Assembly: GCF_964204645.1 (NCBI RefSeq)
Contig: NC_134026.1
Coordinates: 14,288,450 to 14,352,449, forward strand
DNA length: 64,000 nucleotides
Direction of reading: 5' to 3'
Origin: Tubulanus polymorphus
Taxonomy: Eukaryota; Nemertea; Palaeonemertea; Tubulaniformes; Tubulanidae
Part shown: positions 43,138 through 54,344 of the stretch, piece after piece
Layout: each line of letters starts with the position of its first letter
How positions within the stretch are numbered: position 1 is the stretch's first letter
The notes under the pieces: model-generated
The model's input: only the letters and a program-made list of their open reading frames with translations
The model's database searches: none
What the model was told of the DNA's origin: nothing
Translations under genes and position numbers: made by a program

Positions 43138-43716
43138 TTAAAATTGATTTCCATATTTGGAGTTATGATATTTTGATTTAAGATGGTGTGATTTATTGCT
43201 TCGAGTATAATATTTTCCACAATTACATAAAACGCTTTCATTAGGATTATATTTAGGTGCAATAATTTCATCATCTCTAATTACATTGAGTTCCAACATG
43301 TTTAAATGATTTTTCATTATCTAATTCACATTGAATACCAAAATTTGATGAATTTTCATTCTAGATAATTGGTTTATCATCAAAATTTAAATAATATAAT
43401 TGTCTTCAATTCTTAAGTTAATCAAATCATTGTAATCTTTAGAAAGTATTAAATCATCATTTCGTTCAGTGAAAGGAGTTTCAAGAATATTTATAATTTT
43501 TTCATCTTAAATTCCTTTATGATTTAAAACTGTATTAAATATATTAGGACTTTTGATTCCATTATCTATCAGTTCAATAATTAAATATGCTTCATTTGAT
43601 AATATTTGATTGATTATAGAAATATCATCAATTTTATATTGTCTTCCATACACTAAATTTGTTGCTGAGATATGGTTTTTAATGTTAAATAAAGAAAATA
43701 AGTTATCATTATTCAT
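43138..43716 (-). pseudogene. homologue of the 216-residue zinc-motif protein, broken
   Basis: From ATG 43716 (MNNDNLFSLFNIKN) the frame stops at 43507 and continues in pieces: PFTERNDDLILSKDYNDLINLRIE, then the C-terminal motif LCNCGKYYTRSNKSHHLKSK near 43190. It is the same family as 12767-13417. Its ATG overlaps the stop of the zinc-finger gene as ATGA, so the two were once co-transcribed or co-translated. Confidence 0.65.
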
Positions 43717-43967
43717 ATTTTAATATGACTTTTAGATTTTAAATGTTCATCATAATATCTTTTATCACTGAATGATTGATTACATGTATCACATTTATAT
43801 GTTTCTTTTTCATTCTTTAATTCATCTAATTTAGTTTCTAATATATCATCTTCATATTTTAACTTTCTTTTATTTTCTAAATGCGTTTTAGTTTTATTGT
43901 GTCTTGCTTTTTGAGACTTATCTATATTGATATTACATGTTGAACAGTAGTACTTATTTGCTTCCAT
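43713..43967 (-). CDS. Polinton two-zinc-finger protein (minus-strand copy)
   Basis: 84 residues, MEANKYYCSTC to KSKSHIKI, nearly identical to 37269-37574 but ending early. Both fingers are present. The stop TGA overlaps the next gene's ATG (ATGA at 43713-43716). With its leader it forms the right arm of the long inverted repeat 36765-37540 / 43720-44500. Confidence 0.7.
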   Translation of the reverse strand: MEANKYYCSTCNINIDKSQKARHNKTKTHLENKRKLKYEDDILETKLDELKNEKETYKCDTCNQSFSDKRYYDEHLKSKSHIKI

Positions 43968-44254
43968 TTTAATACTAAATTTTTTTTTTAAATTGATTTT
44001 ACACATTTTATTCATTTATATGTTATTCATGTATATATATATATATATGAATTATTTCAATCACACTTTACTAACACTTTTAATGTTTAAAAATCTAACT
44101 CATACAAATATAAATATTGAAATATGTTTAAAATATATCTATTTATCTATTCTATAAGAGCTCGTCCTCCGTCCTCTGATCTGAAACCCCACTTTTCTTA
44201 TTACTTATATATGTTATTCATTTATATTTTATTCATGTATATGAATATTTTAAG

Positions 44255-44500
44255 AGTAATAGGGAGAATAGGGGTTCAGGTTAAAGGTTGAAAGGGCGAG
44301 TGAGTAAAAAATGAAAAATATGAAAATAATAATAATTTCTATTTGAATTAGGAGTGAAACTCATATAAAATGAAAAATAAATTCGAGTGTGCGAGAATTA
44401 TTTTTCATTTTTTATGAGTTTCGCGAGTAATTAAAGTAGAAATTGTTATTATTTTCATGTTTTTCATTTTTTATGAGTTTCACTCCTAAAATCAAACAGC
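44255..44500. repeat. Polinton-tip palindrome, copy 4 (partial)
   Basis: Starts AGTAATAGGGAGAATAGGGG at 44255 and follows copy 3 in inverted orientation through the centre. The distal part of the second arm is missing: at about 44490 the sequence passes into the polymerase. It lies between the divergent zinc-finger gene and polymerase. Confidence 0.7.
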
Positions 44501-46500
44501 TATGTCATAAAATTGAAGAAATCAATAATGAAATAGAAAGATTAAATTTAAATAGATCAAAAGATGTTGCTAAAATACCAACTTATAAATTTAAAATGTT
44601 AGCTAAAACATCTGAGAATTATATATCTTTCCAATTTGGATGTCTAAGATTTATAGATTCATATAGATTTTTAATTAGTTCAGTAGTTAATTTATCAAAA
44701 TCATTAGTTGATGATGAATTAGAAATATTAAAACAACACTATCCAAATAATGATGATTTTCAATTAATGAGATATAAAGGAGCAATTCCATATTCATTTT
44801 ATAAATCGCATTATGATTTCAATATAACTGAACTTACAAAAGAACAATTCTATGATGAATTAAGATCCGAATATGTTAAAGATGGAGTTTATGATAGAAC
44901 ATTGAATATTTGGAATCATTTTTCAATAAAAGATCATGGAGGTTTAGTAGATTTGTATTTGAAATCAAATGTATTATTATTAACTGATATATTTGAAAGG
45001 TTTAGAGATGTAAATCTAAAATATTTTAATGTTGATCCTTGCCACTGTTATTATTATCATTCTAGTTCAGGATTAATTTGGGATTGTGGTTTGAAATTTA
45101 CAGATATAAAAATGGATTTGTTAACAAATATAGATCAATTATTATTATTTGAAAAATGTATAAGAGGAGGAGTTTCAGGTGTTTGGGTGATAGATATTTC
45201 AATGTAAATGATAATCCTGGATATAAGTTATTATATATGGATGCAAATAATCTATATGGTTGGGCAATGATGGAACCACAACCTCATGGAGTATTTCAAA
45301 TAACTGAAATTTTACAGTATGAAACTAATGAAAAATTTCATTGGAAGAAAAGAATTCTAGATATTGGAGATGATTCAGATACTGGATACTTCTTTGTTGT
45401 AGACTTAGAATATCCTGAACATATTAAATTTAAATCAAGAAATATGTCTTACTGTCCCGAACATAAAACTGTAACATATGAAGAATTATCAAATTATCAA
45501 AAAAGAATTAAACCTGATAATCATATTCATACAGAAAAGTTAATGGTGACTCAGGAAGATAAATATAATTATATAGTACATTAGAGAATTTTAAAATTCT
45601 ATTTGAATCAAGGAATGATTCTTAAAAAAGTACACAGATATATTTCATTTAGCCAATCTAAATGGTTGGAAAATATATAGATTTTAACACCAAACAGAGA
45701 ACTAAAGCTAAAACTGATTTTGAGAAAGATTTCTTCAAACTAATGAAAAATGCATTCTATGGTACGACTTGTGAAAATATTAGAAATAGAAATGATATTG
45801 AGTTAGTTAGTAATGGTAAAAGAATTAGACATTTACAAACATATCCTAAATCTATAATTGGTAACAGAATATTTGATGAAAATGTAGCTGCTGTTAAAAT
45901 GAGGAGAACAAGTATGACATTTAATAAACCAATTTATGTTGGAGCATCAGTTTTAGAAATATCAAAATTATTAATGTATGAATTTTACTATAACGTATTA
46001 CAACCTCATTTTGGAGAAAAACAAATAGAAATCTTATATTTTGATACTGACAGTTACATTTTAAAGATAAAAACTAATAATATAACAGATGATTTGAAAA
46101 CATTAAAACATCATTTTGACTTAAGTAACTATCCAAAAGATCATGAATTGTTTAGTAACGAAAATCAAAAGGTCCCTGGTAAATTTAAAGATGAATTAAG
46201 TGGTGAAGAAATGATAGAGTTCATAGGTATTAGATCTAAAATGTATATATAGTTATAGAACTAAACATGAATCAAAGAATTTGAAAGGAATTACCAAAAG
46301 CCTTGTTGAAAAAAATATTCATTTTAAAGATTACATCAATTGTATATTCAATGAAGAAGTTAGAAAACATAAGATGAAATGTTTAAGGTCTGAGGACGAC
46401 CACGAATGTTTATTGAAGAGATAGAAAAGGTTAGTTTGAACCCATTTGATGATACAAGATATATTCTGGATGACGGAATTCATGTAGTCGTGTATTGTTG
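44475..46500 (+). pseudogene. Polinton polymerase B, polymerase half without intein
   Basis: Begins within the region after Exo II (IPTYKFKMLAKTSENYIS) behind a short unrelated coil. In order: FIDSYRFL, NHFSIKDHGGLVDLYLKSN, CIRGGVSG (frameshift near 45180), motif A YMDANNLYGWAMM (45235-45275), motif B KLMKNAFYGTTCEN (45738-45785, after another break near 45585), motif C YFDTDSYILKI (46037-46070), then, past a stop at 46250, TKHESKNLKGIT and the C-terminal MKCLRSED region. The catalytic Asp residues are present and motif C is uninterrupted. The exonuclease domain is missing. Confidence 0.88.
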
Positions 46501-46599
46501 ATGGATACTTAAAATTCATAAGAGAAGAAACAAAAGAGAATGAGATAATTAAAAGAATTATTACATGTAAATCAATTTTAGTAAAAATATGTATAATAA

Positions 46600-47251
46600 A
46601 TGAGCCCAGAAAAATCACAAACTATAAATATTACAAACAATACTGGTGTTATAAATATATATCAGAAGACATGTTGCAAATGTAAAATAAGTAAGCCATT
46701 TACAGATTATTATAAACGTAAGATTGGTGAAGATGGTTTACGACATAATTGTAAATCTTGTATTTAACTAAATACTAGGCAATATCGAGCAGATAATAGA
46801 GAGCATTATAATGATTTTATGACAGAATATATGAGAGAAAGATATCAAATAGATTTTAATCTTAAATTGAAACAATGTTTAAGAACTAGATTAACACAAT
46901 TATTCAGTAAAGAAAAGCATTCAGTTAAGCTATCAAATTTGTTGTTCAGAGGAATTCTTAAAATCGTGGATTGTATATCAGTTTGACGATAAAATGAATA
47001 TAGATAATTACGCTGATTATTTTCAAATAGACCACGTGTTACCAATATCGAAATTCAACATGAACGATGAATACAATCATAAGTTAATATGGAATGGGAA
47101 GAACCTGAGACCTTTAGAAAAACTAGAAAATATTAGGAAGAGAAATAAACTAGATTTACAGTTATATTTGGATCAGCTGTGTAAAGCAAAGACATTTGTT
47201 GAATTATGGAATAGTTCAACAGAGGATGAAAAATACATTGAATCTTTATAA
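46600..47251 (+). pseudogene. Polinton HNH endonuclease, second copy
   Basis: Starts MSPEKSQTINITNN. A CCKCKISKPF...CKSC zinc pair, stop, REHYNDFMTEYMRERYQ, frameshift near 46950, then an open end (46994-47251) with YFQIDHVLPISKFN and LIWNGKNLRPLEK. The HNH residues are retained. It follows the polymerase by about 100 bases and precedes the MSKKS gene. Confidence 0.75.
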
Positions 47252-47930
47252 ACGCTTAGAATAAGAGCCTGATAACGCTGGTCTATATAACTGCCTGTAT
47301 ACAATTGTATAGCTATAGTTAGTTTACAACACGCAGCATGCATTCAATTGTAATTAATCAATTTCATTATAAAAATTACACCTGTTACCATCGAGGCAGA
47401 CAGTGTTTGGCTAGTTGGCAGTTAGAAATTCAGCACGCCTAAGCATAGGACGCATAGGATTTCTCTCTCCAAACAGAATAAGGAGTTACAGTTTACAGTT
47501 CTAAATGTAACTACCGTTTTTGTTGTTATTAAGACGTCGGGAAAGGTGTTACTTTATGTGTTTAAGTGCAGCTTCAGGTTCAATTTTCAGCTTCAGGATG
47601 TAATATCGAGAATCCGAAATGACATGTCTGGACAATTTAATTGCTCCTATAGATAGACAAAAGTAGTGTGATATTGAATCCTAATTTAAATAAAAAGTAT
47701 TAAAAATTACATATCTTTAACTAGCTAGTGAATTCTTTTATATTTTTAATATTTTCTTGTGCAATTCTAATAAACAATAGATTAAATAGATTTTGATAAG
47801 AATTGAATAAAAATTACATAACTTCAAATAGCTAGTATTCTTAGTGTTAACACTAGTATTAACCCAAAGAGTTACTAGTATCATTTGAAGAATAAGAATA
47901 ATATTTTTTAAAACTTTTTTGCTAAAATAA
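47252..47930. other. 680-bp gap with a small-gene remnant
   Basis: 47260-47580 is less AT-rich and shows no gene; it may be a small insertion. 47590-47690 matches the reverse complement of 7770-7860 (the RNDLYGQFNC block of the decayed small gene there). The last 200 bases are AT-rich leader repeated before the other MSKKS copies (TTACTAGTATCATTTGAAG near 47870). Confidence 0.45.
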
Positions 47931-48488
47931 ATGTCAAAGAAATCGAATAAGAATAATATTGATATTGAAAAAACATTAGATGATTTGGGATTAACCGAAG
48001 CTAAAATAGAAAATAATAATGATAATGCAGCAACTAATTGTATTCAAAATAATAATATTGATTATGGATACTATTTATATTGTAAGCATCATCTTGAGTT
48101 ACTAATTTCTAGTGGTAAATGCAAAGAATTCATAAGTATAACATTTCAAGAACTAGATGGCATGAAACCAGAAAAAGTAATCAGACATTTCAAAATATAT
48201 GAAGAAGCTAGATTTGCTCGAATAAATGATTATATTAGTGATGGTATTATAAAATGTTATTCTAAGTTATGTAACCGTATAATACCAATTGATGATGAAA
48301 ATGACTACTTAGTTATAACAGAATTACAAAAATGGGTTGGATATGCTTCATATCAATTAGGTTCGATTATGACATTAATTTCTACTGGTGTAATAACATT
48401 TTCTAATATCAAACCTATAGTATATAAATCAGATGATATCGAAACAGATCTTAAATCAGAACAAAAATTAACTAAAATAAATGAATGA
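47931..48488 (+). CDS. MSKKS-family Polinton protein, intact
   Basis: 185 residues. A basic N-terminus (MSKKSNKNN), a region with CIQNNNIDYGYYLYCKHHLELLI and EFISITFQELDG, then KVIRHFKIYEEARFARIND and a C-terminal hydrophobic segment (YASYQLGSIMTLISTGVITF). I do not recognise the fold. It is kept in the order HNH, MSKKS, small membrane protein, integrase, and overlaps the next gene by 8 bases (ATGAATGA). Broken copies at 41682 and 55113 show where it is conserved. Confidence 0.7.
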   Translation: MSKKSNKNNIDIEKTLDDLGLTEAKIENNNDNAATNCIQNNNIDYGYYLYCKHHLELLISSGKCKEFISITFQELDGMKPEKVIRHFKIYEEARFARINDYISDGIIKCYSKLCNRIIPIDDENDYLVITELQKWVGYASYQLGSIMTLISTGVITFSNIKPIVYKSDDIETDLKSEQKLTKINE

Positions 48489-48827
48489 TGATACTAAGAA
48501 GAAGCCTAGATCTGAAAAAAAATACAGTGGGCAAAAGAATTAGGTAAAAGATCTTCCGAGTTAAAAAAAGCTAAGAAAAAGAAATTAACTGATATGAATG
48601 AATCACCTGATATTAATTCAAATGATGATTTATCTAATGCTTCTTATACTAGGAGAAATAATTACTTATATATTACAATTGGGTTAATCACAGTTATTAT
48701 ATTCTCTGGTGTAATATATAAATATAAATTCGAATCTAATAATGATGAAAATGATAATGATGATAGTAGTGATGATTATATACCTGTTATACACGAAAAT
48801 AAATCTAAATTATTATTAATGGATTAA
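48481..48827 (+). pseudogene. small basic single-pass membrane protein, second copy
   Basis: Starts MNDDTKKKPRSEKK inside the end of the MSKKS gene, shifts frame at about 48520, and resumes with PDINSNDDLSN and the membrane segment YLYITIGLITVIIFSGVIY followed by an acidic tail ending KSKLLLMD. Same family as 41315-41689. The integrase ATG follows 6 bases after the stop. Confidence 0.6.
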
Positions 48828-48833
48828 AATTAG

Positions 48834-49640
48834 ATGAAAAAAGAACAATATTTAAGAGATTTATATTATAACCCAGAGAGTGAAGTATCATATTCTAGTG
48901 TTTCAGAATTATGGGATAGAATTAAATCTGATAAAGAAAATATAAAATATAGTGAATTAAGATTATGGTTACAAAATCAACCAACATATCAAATCCATAA
49001 AAAAATGGATAAAAATTATTTAACAAGAAAAGTTATGGTTTCATATATTGATCAACAATGGCAAGCAGATTTAATCGATATAAAGAACTTAGAAGAATAC
49101 AATAAAGGATATTTTTGGATATTAAATGTTATAGATATATTCAGTAGATACGCATGGTCAATTCCAATCAAAAACAAAACTGGTAACAAAAGCTTTTAAA
49201 GATATATTTAAAGAGGCTATTCCAGGTAAGATACAATTTGATGAAGGTAAAGAATTTGATTATAAAATTTAAAAAAATCATTATTTGATAACGATGTAGA
49301 GTATTTTTCAACACACTCAGATAAAAAAGCATCTATCATAGAAAGATTCAATAAAACATTGAAAACTAGAATGTGGAAATATTTTACTGCAAATGAAACA
49401 TATAAATATATCGATGTATTAGATGATTTAGTGAAAGGTTATGATAATTCTAAACATTCAAGTATTGGTATGAAACCTATACAAGCTAGCAAAGAAGAAA
49501 ATTCAGAAATAGTTTGGAATAATTTATATGGAGCATTTGTAACACATGATTTTGGAGAACCTAAATTTAAAATTGGGCAAGATGTAAGAATATCTAAATA
49601 TATTAAAAAATATTATTTACATCTTATAACTAATTCTTAA
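48834..49640 (+). pseudogene. Polinton retroviral-type integrase (AT-rich family)
   Basis: Starts MKKEQYLRDLYYNPESEVSY, the usual beginning of Polinton integrases. First catalytic Asp in WQADLIDIKN, second (after a frameshift near 49195) in QFDEGKEFDY, third acid in SIIERFNKTLKTRMW (49335-49380). It continues YFTANETYKYIDVLDDLV and the C-terminal KFKIGQDVRIS of a chromodomain-like tail that is cut at 49640. All three acids are present but two frame breaks (49195, 49270) inactivate it. It inserts the element with 6-bp duplications. Confidence 0.85.
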
Positions 49641-50300
49641 ATAACAAGAATTATTATCTAAATCAATTAGATATCCATTATGATTTCAAATTCAAATTTA
49701 GAATTATTAAATCGTGGAGTACAAGGTTTAAAATCACATTCTGATAAATTTTAATGTTTTTGTGTTCCAAATTGTTTTACATTTCTAATGGTAAAATATT
49801 TAATAAACTAGAATTAACAGTTTTAATTTTATTTGCTTCATATGTTTTTAAAGGTTCAATTAAATTGCAATAAATATTAAAATGTGTAAAAGGCTTTATA
49901 TTTGTTAAGGTATCAACATTTGAATATAGTCTATCCGGGCTAATTCCAAACGGTTTAGCTAAAAGTTTTTTTTTATCATTAATGTGTGCTGTTCGTCAAT
50001 AGATAACCGCATCCTTATTTTATTAGAAAAATCACTTTTATTAAATCTAATTTCAAATTCAGCAGATTCTCCCATTTTTGAACGAGCTCTTTTATTAATT
50101 TCTTGCGCTAATGAATCTAAATTATATAATCCTGGTTCAAGAAATAGACGATACCATTTACCCAAATTTCTAACATAAATTATAAAAGCCAAATGATCAA
50201 GACTTTTATTCGAAATATTATAACACGAATTACATAAACTAATATTTACCAATTTTAAATCTACACGATTTCTAAATTCTCTATCTAATTGTATTAGTGA
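49640..50300 (-). pseudogene. penton-like virion protein, fragment
   Basis: Homologous to 58197-58939. It has LVNISLCNSCYNISNK, FLEPGLYNLDSLAQEIN, FEIRFNKSDFSNKIRMRLS, PFTHFNIYCN, and near 49670 the terminal RNHNGYLIDLD-type block. Only part is open (50252-49959). Its upstream end is joined at 50300 directly to the end of the small DNA-binding-like gene. Confidence 0.55.
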
Positions 50301-50642
50301 AAATCTATATCTTGGTGTCCTTTTTCATTCTTACCTTAATATGTGAAATAGAAATCACCAGAACATAGTTCTTCAATATCTTCACTAGATAATCTATGAA
50401 ATCTAGTAAAATCTAGTATATCTAGTAAATACGTTCTGAATTTATGGTTATTAATTATTAATTATTAACTAATTTATCACCATATCTATTAGTTGTTTCA
50501 ATATTTGTTATTAAATATTTCTTATGAATTGTAGTTCTGTTTACTTTTAAAATTTATAACCTACAGATTTGGCATTTGTAATATCTTTAATTCTAGCTAG
50601 AAATGATTTGTTGTTGTCACTGTGTACTTGTTTACTGTGCAT
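50300..50642 (-). pseudogene. small DNA-binding-like Polinton protein, decayed
   Basis: ATG at 50642 (MHSKQVHSDNNKSFLARIKD). The family blocks (YKG, EELCSG-like, F-R-T-Y) are present but with multiple stops and an internal tandem duplication near 50395-50430 (CTAGTAAAATCTAGTATATC). Its 5' side leads to the palindrome at 50730. Confidence 0.6.
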
Positions 50643-50729
50643 TTATTATACAAATCTTTTATTGAAATCGATTTTTAATATGCCAAATTTCATAAATATA
50701 ATATTCATAAATATGAAATTATTAGATTA

Positions 50730-50870
50730 AGTGTAATAAATGTTGTTTCAGATCGAAGGTTGAAATGTTGAGTGAATAGAAATAAAAATAAATTCGAGCT
50801 TGCGAGAATTTATTTCTATTTTTATGAGGTCGATCTTTCGACCTTTGATTTGAAACAACTATTATACACT
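50730..50870. repeat. Polinton-tip palindrome, copy 5
   Basis: AGTGTAATAAATGTTGTTTCAGATC...AAATAAATTC pairs with GAATTTATTTC...GATTTGAAACAACTATTATACACT. The arms are about 65 bases, with centre GAGCTTGCGA. Both ends are AGTGTA(A/T)A. The arm sequence differs from copies 1-3, but the two arms agree with each other. Confidence 0.8.
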
Positions 50871-50903
50871 AACTCGTATTATTAAATACTTATTTTATAT
50901 TTT

Positions 50904-51815
50904 CAGCAAATATGGGACTGCAAAATATGCGGTTTTAGCTTTGCTAACCAGCAAACGCTGATACGACACGTGGGTTCCAACTTTAGGACTTCTGATAGTC
51001 AATGTGGCACGTGTGGCAAGGTTTTTGCGCGCAAAGATTATTACAAGCGGCACGCTAAAACGTGTAAGATATACGCTGTCCAACACGTAGTATCGCGGTC
51101 TGTACTACCGGATACATCGGAGGCTAAACCGGTAAGTTTTGAAATTATGGGTTATAAAGAAAAACCGTCATATATTCTACAGATTCAATGTATTTGTCTA
51201 TTGAAGGGGTCTGAGTGCATCAAATGCGGCAAAGTGTTGGACGCGCAGACAACATGCGTCGACACGCCAAAACGTGTAAAAAACTCGTTGAACTACCACG
51301 TGTAAACCCTCTACCGTGTGGTAACTCTTCTACAACCTGGGCCAAATTCGTATTGGGTCGACTAGTGGTCGGAACTCATAACCGAATGCGCTTGATTTTC
51401 GAACTTTTTCTCCGTAATATAGTTCCGACTAACGGACATTCGGTTTCGTTTGGTTCGACTATAGTCGACTAACTCAGATAACCGAAGGTGGCCCTGATTG
51501 TCACCTCGTTCACCCCGGGACGTCTAACTCTGTAAATAATCGAAATCGAAACTATTTGCTAAAAACCCGTTATTCATGTTTGATATAATCCGAGTATTTA
51601 TCTATTTTTATAGCATTCTTGCGACATATGCGGTTAAACGTTATCTCGCACAACGTGTCAGCCTAGACGTCGGCCCTGCCACAACCGCCACCACAACCAC
51701 CCATCGAAGCGTCCTTTTAACAATATTGATAATGAGGAAGAAGTTACACGTTCGAAGCGCCCTCACTTTGAAAACCCCGATGAAATAATAAGGGGCAATA
51801 TTAAACTGGAGTAAG
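50904..51815 (+). pseudogene. C2H2 zinc-finger gene fragments, third Polinton family
   Basis: Three pieces in different frames: CKICGFSFANQQTLIRHV and CGTCGKVFARKDYYKRHAKTC (50908-51065), CIKCGKVLGRADNMRRHAKTC (51215-51280), and CDICG followed by a basic stretch with a NIDNEEEVTRSKRPHFENPDE-like segment (51620-51815). Gene pieces of this form precede Polinton polymerases in other families. The rest of 51300-51600 has no recognised content. Confidence 0.6.
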
Positions 51816-51839
51816 TAATCGAATACAGCAAACTCGAAT

Positions 51840-52830
51840 AACATATACATTGACGAGCAGTGAAACTTGGTTATAAGATATTTGATATATATGAGATTTG
51901 GAATTGGGAGACTAATGAACCGGATTTATTCGAGGATCATATAGGAAAATTCCTCAATGTTAAAACTGAAGCTAGTGGTGTGCCGGCTAAGGATATGTTG
52001 CGTAAACAGAAGGATAAATTCATTTCCGATTATTTCCGGTAATCCAGCTCGAAGAAGATAACATTAAAAAAGCCAAGGGGATGCGAACTGTCGCGAAACT
52101 TTTGAATTCAATGTGGTGTAAACTCGGTCAGGATGAAAATAAGACGATGGCAAAATTTATTTCGGACCCCGGGGAATTATATAGAATGCTTTTGGATGAA
52201 ACTTTAGAGATAAGCGATCTGTTGTTGTGTAATGACGAGGTGCTGCGCGCGCATTACAAAAAACGCGAAGAATTTGTCGGATCGAAAAATTAAACCAGCG
52301 TCGCTTTAGCAGCATTAACAACCGCTCATGCACGACTTATTCTTTTTAGTAACATGGAGAAATTAGGGGAACGAACCCTTTACACAGATACCGACTCCAT
52401 TATTTGTAGCGTGAAACCTGGTGAATTGAATCCGCCGACCAGGAATTATTTGGGTGAAATGACCGATGAATTGGTAGATAAATACGGTGAGGGGGCTTTC
52501 ATTTTTAGAATTAGTTTCGGCTGGACCCAAAAATTATGCGTATCGAGTATTTAGTCCTAGGGATAATGGATTTTTGACTGAATGTAAGGTTAAAGGGATA
52601 AGTTTGAATTTTCGAAACAAACAAATTGTAAACTTTGGTTCCATGTTTGATATAATTTTTGAAGAAAAGTACGACCATCTTTAAATATTAAAAAACCCAG
52701 ACAAAATTAATAGAAAGATCAAGGACTGCTCTATTTACAATTAAGACGAACGCAAAATATATCGCGCCGTTTATACTAAACGAGCTTTCGATCCCGCAGA
52801 TCAGTATAACACACTTCCGTATACGGATAT
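51840..52830 (+). pseudogene. Polinton polymerase B C-terminal half, third family
   Basis: Blocks in order: KLGYKIFDIYEIWNWE, KQEASG-like KTEASGVPAKDM, motif B region as KAKGMRTVAKLLNSMWCKLGQ, DETLEISDLLLCNDEVLRA, motif C region ERTLYTDTDSIICSVKPGE (52370-52425), NYLGEMTDEL, KNYAYRVFSP and FGSMFDIIFEEKYDHL. Several frameshifts and stops. Composition is more balanced than the AT-rich family. An inverted copy of its end is at 63600-63860. Confidence 0.82.
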
Positions 52831-52949
52831 TAATATAGCAAATAGCACCCAGTATTTGATTAATTATTTATTTATACTATTCATTGCGTATTAATTGTGT
52901 ATTTTATCTTATTCATTCTATTCATTCCTAATAAAACGAAAGATTTATG

Positions 52950-54290
52950 AAACCGTTAGTTTTTTTATTTGTGGTTTCTTTGTCGCGAATTCACCAGTAC
53001 TCGTGATTTCTTGGAAAGAAAGCGCCATCTTCGAATCATTACGTACATTTTCAGATTTTGCTACTGAATTTAGATCTTGACAGTTAGATATCCATTCTCT
53101 TAAATTAAACCTTCTCTTGATAAGATTGACCTAATGATTATGCTCTATTAACCTAAGTACGTCATCACATCCGGAAATGATATTATCCACGTACAAACTT
53201 CGAGTGATGTCAATAGCTATTTCAATTCCAAAGTGTTTTAAGTGATATTTAAAAGTAGCATTCAATATGAAAGGGAAACTCTTCGCTCCAATAAACACGA
53301 AATCTGTAGACTATTTTGATCTTGAAAGCGACTATTTCGAAATGAAATGGAAGTTGCTGGTCGCTATCTAATTCATTTGCGGCGATACCGATCGATTCTA
53401 AGCTCAGAAACTTTTCATGTTCTATTTCTTCCTTCACATGGGAAGCATAAGTGGCCAATACAAAGCTCCTACCATCAGAAACGCGTGATCGTGACGCAGG
53501 CCAAGATAACGTATATCCTAATTTCGAATTCACCGCGGTTAGGCCAGGACCACGAATTACGTCATCACTCACATATTACCAAAAATAGTCCGCACCTATC
53601 ACAATTCAAACTTCGAAATACCGTGAGTCCACTGGTGCAGCTCAGCGTACGTCACGTAAATGAGGACAGATAAGTGCGTTCGAATTCATTCTATTGATGA
53701 TGAGAGAAGCAATTTCCGATAAAAAATAAAGCTCCAGACCGATGTGATCTCCATCTATTGTTGAAATATACAACTTCTCGACATCAATTTTTCGGCTTAA
53801 AGAACGATTTCCACCGAAACCGGCAACATTGTTAATTTCAGTCCTGACGATTTTAATCCTAACTTGTCAGCCAATTCTGTCGTTAGAATACCTTGTTGCC
53901 CTAACGTTAAATGATATATTAGCCGAAAAATGGATAGCGTTAATTGCTGTACATAAATTTGCGACAGCCGTTTTTGATGAAACTTGACCATACAACTAGC
54001 TATTATTGGTACCCGTGCTCGCTCGAAACTTTGAGATGTCCAACAAAGTTTCGTGAAACTGTGGGTTGCGATTATGCTTTCATATCAGCCGGTGACACAA
54101 AGTGACCCATAACGTGAATCAGTTTCAGAAATGTTTGGTTATTATTGCAAATTCCTGGAATTCGAATCTCCCTCTTTTCTACCAGTGCACTGACTGGTAT
54201 GGTGTTTTCATCAGTTAAAGTTAAACCATCCGCAACTTTCGTAGCATCGCCGAATATAACAGATCGCAAATAGTTTAACTTCTCTGCCCC
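52950..54290 (-). pseudogene. BEL/Pao retrotransposon C, pol remnant
   Basis: Minus-strand blocks: a degraded protease (TTELADKLGLKSS, about 53870), a DUF1758-like piece (IRGPGLTAVNSKLGYTLS, 53560-53510), then FPFHIECYFKYHLKH, RSLYVDNIISGC (RT catalytic Y-V-D-N, near 53185) and RRFNLREWISNC. A large deletion lies between the DUF1758-like part and the RT motif. It is joined to HNH sequence near 54300. Confidence 0.7.
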
Positions 54291-54344
54291 TTATAGAAAC
54301 GAGTCTTGTTCGACAGCTGCAGAACAACTGTCCCAAAATGCGGG

